From assembly GCF_030848575.1 (NCBI RefSeq), contig NZ_JAVDDX010000003.1:310001-374000 (forward strand): a stretch of 64,000 nucleotides of DNA, given 5' to 3'. This stretch comes from Haloarcula sp. H-GB4. Lineage in GTDB: Archaea; Halobacteriota; Halobacteria; Halobacteriales; Haloarculaceae. Both the position numbers and the translations under genes were made by a program. Below the pieces are notes generated by a model. That model was not told the origin of the DNA and did no database searches. It saw only the letters and a list, made by a program, of their open reading frames with translations. Each line of letters begins with the position of its first letter. The stretch's first letter is position 1. Below, in pieces: positions 34,741 through 44,232 of the stretch.

Positions 34741-36279
34741 ATGACAAGTGGATCCGGGGTGATCAGCCGTCGCAGACTTATCGCTTCCATCGGAAGTATC
34801 GTGGCTGTCATCTTTGGCGTCCTCTACACTTGGCTACCAGGTTTCGATAGGGGTGATGGACCACCAGACGGTAACAGAACTAAAACTCCTGCGAAAGCGT
34901 CGGCTCAGCAGACTACAACGCCAACACGACCAGATGATGAACTCGACGTAGCCCAAGATGCCGAGAATATCAGTGACTACGGTTCGGAGCCAAATCCGAA
35001 TGATCCCAGCGTGGCAGCAGCGAGGCGAAACCTCAACGCTATTCTCAAGGCTGCAAAGGCTGCCGGCCAGGGTGGAACAATATTTGTTCCTGAAGGAGAA
35101 TACTATTTTGGCCGCGACGATTCAGGCTATAGCCCGTACGTGGAGTTCGGTGGAACTGTGCCTGCTGGTATTTCTATTGTCGGAGAGGGAGCAAACAAGT
35201 CAACGCTGGCAATTACCGGACACGCTTCTGCTGAGAACCGTCCGAATCAGAGCGGGTTTATTTGGTACGACGGATACGATCACGGGACCGTCGAGATCAC
35301 GGACATTAAGTTGGACGGTAACTACGAAAACGTCAGCGGACTGGCAGAGAACAATGGAGGCTCTTGGGGCCTCCAAATGTCAGAACGTGGAGAGTTCCAC
35401 CTCAAGGGTGCGTGGATTCGAGGCTGGCATTTAGCGGGGGTCCGTGGTCGTGCTGTCCTCAGATCAGTCACGAACTGTACGTTCCAAGACAACGGAATCG
35501 GGCGCCACAACGCGACCGACGGAACGTCAAACTCCCATCATATATCTGTCCGACCACAAGCGGGCGACGAGTTTACTGTTGAGGACAGTTGCTTCATCGA
35601 CTGTGCCGGAAATGCGGTCAATATTAGATTTGGCGATGGAGTCACCAAGCTCCACAACTGTTATATTAGCGGTACGGGGTCAGGTCTATGTAAAATGTCT
35701 GCGGGTAAGATCGTGGAGCTGAAGAACATCTACCACAGAGCGAATACCCCCTCTCTCGAACAGAAAGTGGATAAGCGGGACATCGGGCCTGATTTCCACG
35801 GTCGGTTTTTCATTAATAACCTTGGAAACCGAGGAACGACACCGACCACCGTCATCATGGAGAACGTACTCTCCAGAGATATGTCTGATTACGCGTTCCA
35901 AGCACAGGATGCCATTGGAGATGGTCCAATGGACGTGATATGGAAGGGAGATATGATTTCAATTTATAACACCAATCGCGCTCGGGACGATGCAGTCATT
36001 CGCGACCATGGCGCTGGAGAGTTCTCCAACATCGACATTGGTCGACTATCAATACACAATTCAGAGGCCAAGGCATTCATGTTAACGAACTCTCAAGGCA
36101 CGATAGATACGTTCAGCCACTCCAGTACAGATGGCGTTGGGAATGCAGGAGATGTTGTCATCAACGCAAACAACCAAGGCCAAGATCGGTTCAGTCCAGC
36201 GGTTCCCGGCATAGAGGAGGTAGGAGTGGGGCCGATCACCTCCGATGACGACGTAACGGCAGATGTAGGTAGTAAGTAG
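34741..36279 (+). CDS. Right-handed beta-helix protein with RR leader
   Basis: From the ATG at 34741 this 512-residue protein has a leader SRRRLIASIGSIVAVIFGVLY, a Thr/Pro-rich linker to about residue 60, and a parallel beta-helix (pectate-lyase-like) domain. The domain begins PNDPSVAAARRNLNAILKAA and IFVPEGEYYFGRD, as in polysaccharide-binding or -cleaving beta-helix proteins. It is a paralog of the N-terminal half of the 955-residue protein at 38477-41344; shared motifs include GTG-SGL/QFLKMSAG and NIRFGDG/NIRYGDG. It is probably an exported, membrane-anchored protein acting on surface polysaccharide. No catalytic residues can be assigned. Confidence 0.72.
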   Translation: MTSGSGVISRRRLIASIGSIVAVIFGVLYTWLPGFDRGDGPPDGNRTKTPAKASAQQTTTPTRPDDELDVAQDAENISDYGSEPNPNDPSVAAARRNLNAILKAAKAAGQGGTIFVPEGEYYFGRDDSGYSPYVEFGGTVPAGISIVGEGANKSTLAITGHASAENRPNQSGFIWYDGYDHGTVEITDIKLDGNYENVSGLAENNGGSWGLQMSERGEFHLKGAWIRGWHLAGVRGRAVLRSVTNCTFQDNGIGRHNATDGTSNSHHISVRPQAGDEFTVEDSCFIDCAGNAVNIRFGDGVTKLHNCYISGTGSGLCKMSAGKIVELKNIYHRANTPSLEQKVDKRDIGPDFHGRFFINNLGNRGTTPTTVIMENVLSRDMSDYAFQAQDAIGDGPMDVIWKGDMISIYNTNRARDDAVIRDHGAGEFSNIDIGRLSIHNSEAKAFMLTNSQGTIDTFSHSSTDGVGNAGDVVINANNQGQDRFSPAVPGIEEVGVGPITSDDDVTADVGSK

Positions 36280-36411
36280 GACAGATCCAACTCCTGTTCG
36301 TTATATTGCTTATGCAGATGTATACTGGATCAAGAGAGCCAGCATAGAGTAGCCACGAAAAGCCAGTGTCGGTACACCCAGTTATGAAACTCAGCCAATG
36401 GTGCCTTCTTG

Positions 36412-38220
36412 CTATGCCCCTCGTATTCTGGTTCCGTTAGCCAGATATATCCTGACGTCACCGTTATCGTAGGATCGATCAACTGTTCTGTCCCGATTAA
36501 AGCGCTGGAAATCCTGTGACGTATATTTCCATCTCTGCGGGTAATCCGGGTACGTCTCCTGATAGAAGATGCGGCCTTTTCTGTTGATCATTATGTACTT
36601 ATCGCTACCGTAGTTCTGACCGAAGTACTTAGTAGTTGTATAATTGAAATGTGCAGGGAGGAATACCTCCCAAAATGGCAACCCTTTCCTCACACCGTGT
36701 TCTGCGTGGTGGAACCGTCGGTATTCTATATCGAAGTGATAGAGCTCCCTATTTCCGGTCTCGTGTTCGGTGAGCCACTGGCTACCCTCGACTTCCATCG
36801 CTGTGACCTGATCGTTAGTCATTCCTGACAGCGGTGAAGGAAACAGTGTGAGTGTGGACAGTACGACGAGTATCAATAGTGCAAGAGTAACTGTTTGCTT
36901 TGCACTGTGGGCAAGCAACGATTGATTGGGTCGCCCAAGACGACTCTTAATTATATGGAACAGAGGTCCAAGCAGAACCACTGCACCGATTTTGGCCACC
37001 TGCCAAGGACGCTCTTGGGTGACGATCAAGTCGAGAAGAAGGAATAAGAGCCCAACAGATCCGAACACGCACACAACTGTACCCATTGTGGCGGTCCGCG
37101 TGTCCAGCGCGTATCGTTTTTTAAGACCAAGTAGGAGAGCTACTCCGAACAAGCCGCCGCCAAGACCAAACAGTACCATTTCGGTCCCAAACCTGAACGT
37201 AATGAACTGAACAATATCGATCAGGGACGGTGTGGCCTCCTGTGCGGTCTGGGCATACGCCTGAACGGGTGCATCGTTGCTCCCTGATCCAAAGAGGACA
37301 CGATAGATAGTATCGAACCGCAGTATAACTCCGGGGAAGTTAGAGTACCAACCCGCGATAACCGCAAGCGAGAAGCCAAAAGCGCTTGTCGGGCTCTGAT
37401 AGATCGTCTGTATTTTTGGGGAATACTGAACAGTGTAATACAGCAGAAAGATGCCTGTAACGAATACAGCGGTTAGCGGGTGATAGAGGAGAATACCCAC
37501 AAGTGAAAGTACCAGAATCGCTCTAATTGCGGGAGCAGGATTCCGCTGACTCTTAAAAAAGAGATACAGAACAACCGGGATCAATAGGATGCTAAAATCG
37601 AACGGACGAAACAGCAGATGGCTGTAGCCAAGTATCGGTAACAGGACAAAAGGAAGCCCCAGAAGGAAACCCCTTCTAGAATCGGTCACCTGAAACAAAA
37701 GGGAAACCATTCCTCCAAAATATACTGCGGAGAAAATTACTGGTGTTAGCATCGCTAATGTCATAGCCTTCAGTCCAGTAGCGTCGGCAGTAGCGAGTAC
37801 AAGCAGGTGAGCCAGAGGATAGATGTTAGCCCCCGTAGTGCCTGTGTTGACGATGTCCTGTACGTATCCGAGATGCGTCAGCGGGTCGGCATCACCGTAC
37901 ATTACATATCCCCGTATGAGGGGCATCAACAGCAGTAACGCGTCGGTAGCCAGCATAAGCGAAGCACCGAAGACCCATGACCGTTCGTTCGGGTTCCCAA
38001 CACTTCTAAAGATCAACAGCGAGCCGGCAAACAGAGACCCAATGATACAGCCCCAGAATGAAGCGGGATATGAGTCATAGAGCGATATCTCGTACTCAGT
38101 AGCCTGCGGGGAAATTACCACAATGGCCGTTGATATCAAGAGTAGCAGGACGCCGACGACAGCAATGGCTTCCGTAGTTCGCGAATGAGTGAAAACGGTC
38201 TGCTCAGAGTTCTCACTCAT
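36412..38220 (-). CDS. Polytopic membrane protein, GT-C glycosyltransferase-like
   Basis: This 602-residue protein has about 11-12 membrane helices in the first 470 residues and a soluble C-terminal part of about 130 residues. The first large loop contains YGDADPLTHLGYVQDIV near residue 108. An acidic D-x-D in this place is typical of lipid-linked-sugar-using GT-C enzymes. The C-terminal domain contains many Tyr and basic residues (YFGQNYGSDKYIMINRKG). It lies between the two beta-helix paralogs. It could transfer a sugar from a dolichol carrier outside the cell or act as a polymerase; the class assignment is by layout only. Confidence 0.55.
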   Translation of the reverse strand: MSENSEQTVFTHSRTTEAIAVVGVLLLLISTAIVVISPQATEYEISLYDSYPASFWGCIIGSLFAGSLLIFRSVGNPNERSWVFGASLMLATDALLLLMPLIRGYVMYGDADPLTHLGYVQDIVNTGTTGANIYPLAHLLVLATADATGLKAMTLAMLTPVIFSAVYFGGMVSLLFQVTDSRRGFLLGLPFVLLPILGYSHLLFRPFDFSILLIPVVLYLFFKSQRNPAPAIRAILVLSLVGILLYHPLTAVFVTGIFLLYYTVQYSPKIQTIYQSPTSAFGFSLAVIAGWYSNFPGVILRFDTIYRVLFGSGSNDAPVQAYAQTAQEATPSLIDIVQFITFRFGTEMVLFGLGGGLFGVALLLGLKKRYALDTRTATMGTVVCVFGSVGLLFLLLDLIVTQERPWQVAKIGAVVLLGPLFHIIKSRLGRPNQSLLAHSAKQTVTLALLILVVLSTLTLFPSPLSGMTNDQVTAMEVEGSQWLTEHETGNRELYHFDIEYRRFHHAEHGVRKGLPFWEVFLPAHFNYTTTKYFGQNYGSDKYIMINRKGRIFYQETYPDYPQRWKYTSQDFQRFNRDRTVDRSYDNGDVRIYLANGTRIRGA

Positions 38221-38476
38221 GAATTATCACCTACAGGCATTACTCAACGAATGGATATCCCTAACGACCGGTCCAGTATTCATCGAGAACGTAGACATCA
38301 TTTGGATTATACGCCCATAGAATAGTCTATATCATTGTTAGTGCGCTCCTAACCCGTTCTGGATCACATACCTCATACTATAGCGTTATATTTGCTCCTC
38401 TCAAAAGATACAAACAGATATCCACGGCCCACACAGATTACGTTGCGGACGAGACGAAAGACAGTATGTGCCGCTA

Positions 38477-41344
38477 TTAGACGCTCACAGATTTCGTTGT
38501 AGAGACAGACGCCCCGTTACTATTGACCACTGTGAGTGCGATGCTGTAGTTACTCCCGGTAACCTGATCAAGATTGAACATATCGATATCCGAGGCTGTA
38601 TTTCCGCTGACATCCCACTGGACGCTCTCTACCACAGTATCTGAATCAGCGACATCAATGTCAACCGACCGGAGTTCGCTATCACTACTGTGCACGTCCC
38701 ACACAACAGTGATATTAGCTCTACCGTCACCTTTTTGCGATTCAGAGACGCTGAAACGTCCGATTTGTGGCTTCAATCCGTCTCCCGATGCGGACTCTGA
38801 CGCAGTAGCAGACGTCCCGTTTCCACTACTGTCTGTTGCGGTCAGCACAATGGTATACTCATTTCCGGTACCGGCGTCCCCACTCGCTTGTAACTCAGTT
38901 GTTCCGGTAGCCGAGCCACCCGAAACATCAAGACTCGTCGTATCTTCCTGTTCGTCGTTAGTTTCATCGTACAGGCCCAGGTCGACAGTTGAGAGATCGC
39001 TGTCAGAATCGTTAACTTCCCAGTCGATCGCAAAGACCGCTTCCGTACTGTCGGTCTCGATCTCTGAAACCGATAGACCGCTGACAACAGGGCTGGTGCC
39101 ACTGTTGTCAGTGGTAACGCTGATGCTACTGGAGTCGGTGTTCCCAGCTGAATCAGTCACCGTGGCATCAAGCGTGTGGGTTCCGTCTGATAATTCCGTG
39201 GTATCCCAGGTGTCTTCATAGTATCCCGTGTCTCCGTTGAACGACGCAGATGACCACGTATTACCGTCAGTGCGGTACTTCACGTTGGGAGAGCCAGCAG
39301 CGTCTTCGGCATCAGTTGCACTGATTTGCAGAGTGACTGTCCCGTCGACCGTCCCACCAGACTGGGGCTGTTGCCACGCAATCTCCGGTCTGGCGTCATC
39401 AAGTCTGGCTGGTTCACCGCTGGTGCCAACGCTGAGGAAGTCAAACATTTGAACGGTACTCGACCAAGACCCGATCCCAGTCCATCCCGGACCGGTGACA
39501 TCCCCATCAGTTACGTCTATGTCCCACGAATCGGGCTCGGTTGTCCCGTAACTCCAGTTTTTGGCCTGTACAGATGAGCCATTGATGCGGAGCCGAAGGT
39601 AGCTCCATTCATCAAGGGGATTTGAATTGGCCATAGTTTCGCCGATTGTGGTCTGTGACCCATTGAAATCCTTCTCAACTCGGAGTTTGATGCTGCCATT
39701 GCTCCGAACAAACCACGCCGAATAACCGACCATGTTTCCGCTGGCATCAGTGCCCCCCCGCCCGATCAAACGGCACCAGCCATCGCCGCCGTTGTCTTCC
39801 GAGCCGACACGAACCAGTCCGAGTACCTCGGTATCCGTATGTTCTCCGACATCGTCCCAGGACAGTGCATGCGAGTTGACCGAGCTGGCACTGAACTCCA
39901 TATATGCATTGCCTGTGTTTGAATCACTCGACACAACTGACCAATCCGAGGAGTCACCGTCCCACCGCGCTGTCCAGTCTGGGAGGCTGTTCTGTGAGCC
40001 GTCTGCAGTTTCGGTCGTAGTCGTTTCTTCCTCTGTACTGCTCTGGCTCTTTGCACCCACCTCGTCCTCGCTTGGGACATCCACATTCAGAGGGTTCCCT
40101 CCAGAGAGATGACTGCCAACATTAATGCCTCCCGTGCTTCCGACGCTGCCGACGTTACCCGTTGATAGCGTGGCAATAGAACCGTACGAGTCCTCAGTTT
40201 CAAACACCTTTGCATCAGTGTCGTGAACCGATAACTCGCCAACATCAACGTTCTTGAACGCTGCCCCCTGTCGGTCGCGGATGACCTCATCATCAGTGTA
40301 CATGTTCGAACCGGCGAACGCGATTCTATCACCGATCCACGTGATATCGGATGGGCCGCCCAAGGAATCACGGACTTGGAATGCATACGAAGTGTGGTTC
40401 TTCGTTGATACTTGTTCCATATCCAGCGTCACGCTGGTGTCCCCGCGATCACCCAGACTCTGGATGAAGTGTCGACCCAGGAATCCATCGTTTGGCTCGT
40501 CTGGGAGCAGCGATTCCAGTTCCGCTGTGTATGCTGTGTGGTTGATACGGCGCAGTGTAACCCTCTCTCCGGCAGAGAGCTTGAGGAACTGACTACCTGT
40601 CCCAGCGGCGTACACGTTCCGGATACGATAGGTTCCGTCACCATATCGAATGTTTATCGCACTACCTGGACAGTTCTTTATCTTACAGTTTTCGATGACA
40701 GTGGTGCTGCCTTTTGGCGTCTGTAGTGAGTCAAACGGGTGTGTATTTGATCCGCTGTCGTTGTGATATTCGATACCAATCCGGTCGAGGGTACAGTATC
40801 TCGCGGATGAGAGGTACTGTCTACATCTAATACCTCGCGTATAGGTGTCCGTAATCCGAACGTTGTACAGCGAGAACGACAAGGAGTCACCGGCGAGCGA
40901 GAACCCATCTGCTCCGCCGCTGTACTGATTGAGGTCACCCAGCTTGGGAGCGTTTACGTCCAGCGTAAGGCCGCGAATCTCAACATCGCCATGGTCCGCG
41001 TCCCCATCGTAAATAAATGCTGTCTGGTTCGATATAACTGCGGGATCCATGTGCTCAGTCACTGCAAGTGTGGACTTATCAGGCCCCTCACCGTAGACTG
41101 AGATGCCGCGTGGCTGACTTCCCCCTAGTTCTATCAGGGAGTATACATCCTCGCTACCGAAGTAGTAGGTTCCCTCCGGAACAAAAATAGACCCGTTCGG
41201 CCCAGCAGCGTCCATGGCACTGTGGAGCGCGTTTAGAACCTCTTGAGCGTCTGAGAGGCTTGGATCGTTCGGGTTGTAATCGCGACCAATACCGTGGTTG
41301 GTGACATCTTCGGCACTGTCAGGCACGTAGGCTGGTCTAGTCAT
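38477..41344 (-). CDS. Beta-helix protein with lectin-like and Ig-like domains (955 aa)
   Basis: Residues 1-440 form a beta-helix domain paralogous to the protein at 34741 (YNPNDPSLSDAQEVL, IFVPEGTYYFGSE, YGEGPDKSTLAV). Residues about 450-640 resemble a concanavalin/LamG-like jelly roll (WTARWDGDSSDWSV). Residues about 650-955 hold one Ig-like domain (SGGTVDGTVTLQISATDAEDAAG, with GTHTLDATVTDSAGN) and two related beta-sandwich repeats that begin VSGLSVSE and IGRFSVSE. The protein is very acidic and has no signal peptide at the annotated ATG, which is odd for such a domain set. The start overlaps the upstream 88-codon frame by four bases, so a frameshift or coupling must be considered. Confidence 0.72.
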   Translation of the reverse strand: MTRPAYVPDSAEDVTNHGIGRDYNPNDPSLSDAQEVLNALHSAMDAAGPNGSIFVPEGTYYFGSEDVYSLIELGGSQPRGISVYGEGPDKSTLAVTEHMDPAVISNQTAFIYDGDADHGDVEIRGLTLDVNAPKLGDLNQYSGGADGFSLAGDSLSFSLYNVRITDTYTRGIRCRQYLSSARYCTLDRIGIEYHNDSGSNTHPFDSLQTPKGSTTVIENCKIKNCPGSAINIRYGDGTYRIRNVYAAGTGSQFLKLSAGERVTLRRINHTAYTAELESLLPDEPNDGFLGRHFIQSLGDRGDTSVTLDMEQVSTKNHTSYAFQVRDSLGGPSDITWIGDRIAFAGSNMYTDDEVIRDRQGAAFKNVDVGELSVHDTDAKVFETEDSYGSIATLSTGNVGSVGSTGGINVGSHLSGGNPLNVDVPSEDEVGAKSQSSTEEETTTTETADGSQNSLPDWTARWDGDSSDWSVVSSDSNTGNAYMEFSASSVNSHALSWDDVGEHTDTEVLGLVRVGSEDNGGDGWCRLIGRGGTDASGNMVGYSAWFVRSNGSIKLRVEKDFNGSQTTIGETMANSNPLDEWSYLRLRINGSSVQAKNWSYGTTEPDSWDIDVTDGDVTGPGWTGIGSWSSTVQMFDFLSVGTSGEPARLDDARPEIAWQQPQSGGTVDGTVTLQISATDAEDAAGSPNVKYRTDGNTWSSASFNGDTGYYEDTWDTTELSDGTHTLDATVTDSAGNTDSSSISVTTDNSGTSPVVSGLSVSEIETDSTEAVFAIDWEVNDSDSDLSTVDLGLYDETNDEQEDTTSLDVSGGSATGTTELQASGDAGTGNEYTIVLTATDSSGNGTSATASESASGDGLKPQIGRFSVSESQKGDGRANITVVWDVHSSDSELRSVDIDVADSDTVVESVQWDVSGNTASDIDMFNLDQVTGSNYSIALTVVNSNGASVSTTKSVSV

Positions 41345-41607
41345 TGGAGGCCGCTCCAGTCAGTCTCTGCAGATATATCTGCCCCGGTGGTAGAGGGCGT
41401 CCATGCACCGGCAGTAGTGGTTGCAGTCATTCCATGTGTATCGCTTACAACCGAGTTCATCCTTACCGTTTCACATTCGGTAAATTGATTCCTAATTGCT
41501 TTTTTCGGAACAGTGTAGACGTTTCTAGCCAATTTTGTGTTACCCACCTCAGACTGACCTCCTGCTCTGGTAATAGCCTCTTTCGAAGAGTAGTTCGCTC
41601 TTAACAT
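41341..41607 (-). CDS. Small protein coupled to the 955-aa beta-helix gene
   Basis: This frame of 88 residues ends in TGA that overlaps the ATG of the beta-helix gene (ATGA). Its last 30 residues (TATTTAGAWTPSTTGADI) have the Thr/Gly-rich look of a secreted protein and could be the original N-terminus of the beta-helix protein, separated by a frameshift. There is no typical leader. It may instead be a real coupled small gene. I do not recognise a family. Confidence 0.4.
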   Translation of the reverse strand: MLRANYSSKEAITRAGGQSEVGNTKLARNVYTVPKKAIRNQFTECETVRMNSVVSDTHGMTATTTAGAWTPSTTGADISAETDWSGLQ

Positions 41608-41786
41608 GCTGTACCAGATTCGACCCGACTATGGTATTATGGATTGTTACTTTATATTGATATCTGGTTGTTGGATACAAAACTTTGCGAACGGCATACG
41701 TACCAGTTCATAGTCTCAACACTGATGTACGATTGCAAGTCGCCAGAGCGAGTAATTCGCCTTTTACTGATCGGTGAAGAGAAACC

Positions 41787-42779
41787 TCATATATAGCCAA
41801 GTTGCTTCAGACGATCTTCAACGTCTGATTTCGATGGTTCTTCCTGTTCTGTAACGCTTGCGCACGGGCTGCTGGTTTTGTGGTCTGTGGCAGACGTAAC
41901 TGCCCACGGGACCTTTTTGAGATGGGGATGGGGTATCCCTTCCGGATGTCCATATTGGTTCATCTCTCCAAACAGTTCACCGTGGTCAGCAGTGATAGCA
42001 ACCCGCTCCGCATCTATGTTACTGAGCAGGCGACGAATTGAGCCAAGGACTAGTCGAAGGTTATCCAGATAATTGTCCCAGGCCTCTTGCTTTGAGATTT
42101 CCCCACGCTCGATGGCTTCCCATGGATGATCCTCAGCATCAGTAATATCCCGCTGCTCCCTGTATGCGGATGCCACGTGTGGACGGTGTGGCTGATAGTA
42201 GTGCAGAATCATCTGTTCGAAGTCAAGCTTTCGTCCCGCAAGGATTGCTTGGTCAGTCACGATATTCGGTGGGATCGTGTCGAAGTAGTCTTCGTACCTA
42301 TGGTGACGAGACAGTTGTTTCAAGAACTTGAACTGGCTTTCGTCCACTACGTTCCAATCTGCCCAAGTAACCGGCGTAACGTACTTTCGCGGTGGCCGTT
42401 TCCCCCCTTCAAACGTCGGCTGTGTATGCGGATTCGTGGATATATATACTGTGTCGGAGATCTCGTCTGCGTGTTCCTGAGTAAATGTTTTACATAACCA
42501 CTCATGGGATGAGCTGCCTGTGGACCACACGCTATCAACCCTGTCAATGAACTCGAACTCAGGTGCGACTTCCCGCAACGCATCTACCCGACAGGCGTCC
42601 AGTACGATCAGTAAATCCCACTCCTCTTCATAAATGTTCGTACCCAAAGGGTACTGAGTGGTCAGTGAGAAGTATAGTCCATTATAAGCACCACCTAGAA
42701 AATACCGGAGACCCTCCTCCCCCCCATCTACCTGACCTCCCGTAAGGGTACGTAGCCACTCGCGTATATTCGTCCTCAC
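41787..42779 (-). CDS. Sulfatase/alkaline-phosphatase-like hydrolase
   Basis: This 330-residue protein has the alkaline-phosphatase superfamily fold used by sulfatases and phosphoglycerol transferases. The metal/nucleophile strand reads WDLLIVLDACRVDALREV near residues 54-71, with the putative nucleophile Cys in DAC-R, and the second metal site is AITADHGELFGE near 258-269. The middle region has YYQPHRPH. The frame starts with GTG at 42779. There is no membrane segment, so it acts inside the cell or is exported another way. Similar genes are frequent in haloarchaeal polysaccharide clusters, where they may add or remove sulfate or phosphate groups. Confidence 0.75.
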   Translation of the reverse strand: MRTNIREWLRTLTGGQVDGGEEGLRYFLGGAYNGLYFSLTTQYPLGTNIYEEEWDLLIVLDACRVDALREVAPEFEFIDRVDSVWSTGSSSHEWLCKTFTQEHADEISDTVYISTNPHTQPTFEGGKRPPRKYVTPVTWADWNVVDESQFKFLKQLSRHHRYEDYFDTIPPNIVTDQAILAGRKLDFEQMILHYYQPHRPHVASAYREQRDITDAEDHPWEAIERGEISKQEAWDNYLDNLRLVLGSIRRLLSNIDAERVAITADHGELFGEMNQYGHPEGIPHPHLKKVPWAVTSATDHKTSSPCASVTEQEEPSKSDVEDRLKQLGYI

Positions 42780-42997
42780 AGTACGGACTTTCGCAGTAGA
42801 TAGTATAGTTATAATTCTTCTACCTGCAGTACCGTGAGTGGACTACTCCAGATATAGTTACGCAGGTAATATCCATCTGGTAAATAGATAGTAAACTGTA
42901 TTTTATTTTTACTTATCTGCTTTCAACATATGAGATACCAAACAGGACAGCCAGTACCGGATGCATACTTATTGAGACTTACTGCCAGTTAGTATTT

Positions 42998-44215
42998 ATG
43001 TACGATGCGGTCGTAAGCGCAATGAACCACCCAGACCCCTTCAATCCATACATGGGGCTGTTCAATTTCCGCTCCATCAGGGCACTCAGTATGACCGGTA
43101 CTGGTATAGATGTAGTTACTCCTCGTCCCAGAGCGCCTCCGGTGGGTCCCTACTCCGAGTTCGGTGACATACCGAGCCAACATGATTACAGCTCTCATGA
43201 GGTCCATTATCCCAGATTTCTCTACTTATTACCACAGAAAATATTCAAATATACGCTGTCGTCACGATCGTTTTCGGAAATGCTTCCGGAGTATATCTCA
43301 TCGAACTTCGAGACGCCGGATATCTGCCATGCTGGTCACATTCATTACGATGGTTACGGGTTAGTGCCATACTGTCGGAGCAACGAGATTCCGCTGACAG
43401 TCATGGGGCGTGGAAAGATTTTGAATAACTTCTATGATCTTTCGCAGGTCAGCCGAAGAAAAATCAGAGAGACTCTCAATTACGCGGAGGGTATCTTTTG
43501 TGTAAGTGAATCGCTCGCACGTATCGCTAACGGTATCACCGAAACACCGAAAGCTACTGTACTCCCAAACGGCGCGAATCCAACGCGGTATCCGACGGAC
43601 AACGAGGAAGCGATTCGACAAGAACTGGGAATTGATCGAGATACTACACTAATCATGTTCTGTGGCGGGTACACGGAACGGAAAGGAATCAACGAGATTT
43701 GTGAAGCTCTGGATGAGATTCATAGCGATGACGTAGCGTTTGTTTTTGTCGGTCATTACGGTGACCTTCGTACAGACCTCATCAGTGAACTCAAAGCTAG
43801 CCACCACGAGAACTATCGGGTCCTCTGGGAAGTCCCGCCGCTGGGTCTCCGGCGATGGTTCGCTGTTGCCGACATTTTTATGCTCCCAAGCCACGCAGAA
43901 GGTCGACCCAACACGATATACGAGTCAATGGCAAGCGAAACCGCGGTTGTCGCCTCCGATGTATCCGGTATCCCGGAGCAGGTTGTAGACGGTGAAACAG
44001 GCCTCTTGATCCCAAAGAAAGACTCCAATGGGCTTGCCACCGCTCTGAACAGCCTCATCAACAACCCTTCAGAGCGAGAGCGGATGGGAACAAACGGTAA
44101 GAAACGACTGGTATCGAAGGGATGGACGTGGGAAGCACACGGGAAGCAACTTGCAGACCTCCACGAATCGATCATCGATAACGGCCAGCTCCCCTCGGCT
44201 GAAGTCCTGGACTAG
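42998..44215 (+). CDS. Glycosyltransferase family 4
   Basis: This 405-residue enzyme shows GT4 motifs in the C-terminal half: AEGIFCVSESLARIANG near 163, VLPNGANPTRYPTDNEEA near 188, IMFCGGYTERKGINEI near 217 and the donor site FMLPSHAEGRPNTIYESMASETAVVASDVSGIPE near 296-329 with E-x7-E. The N-terminal acceptor domain is less typical and begins directly at the ATG 42998. A TATA-like ACTTATTG sits about 30 bases upstream, so the transcript may be leaderless. It is transcribed against most of the island. Confidence 0.88.
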   Translation: MYDAVVSAMNHPDPFNPYMGLFNFRSIRALSMTGTGIDVVTPRPRAPPVGPYSEFGDIPSQHDYSSHEVHYPRFLYLLPQKIFKYTLSSRSFSEMLPEYISSNFETPDICHAGHIHYDGYGLVPYCRSNEIPLTVMGRGKILNNFYDLSQVSRRKIRETLNYAEGIFCVSESLARIANGITETPKATVLPNGANPTRYPTDNEEAIRQELGIDRDTTLIMFCGGYTERKGINEICEALDEIHSDDVAFVFVGHYGDLRTDLISELKASHHENYRVLWEVPPLGLRRWFAVADIFMLPSHAEGRPNTIYESMASETAVVASDVSGIPEQVVDGETGLLIPKKDSNGLATALNSLINNPSERERMGTNGKKRLVSKGWTWEAHGKQLADLHESIIDNGQLPSAEVLD

Positions 44216-44232
44216 TGCCCGGCAGGTAGCTG

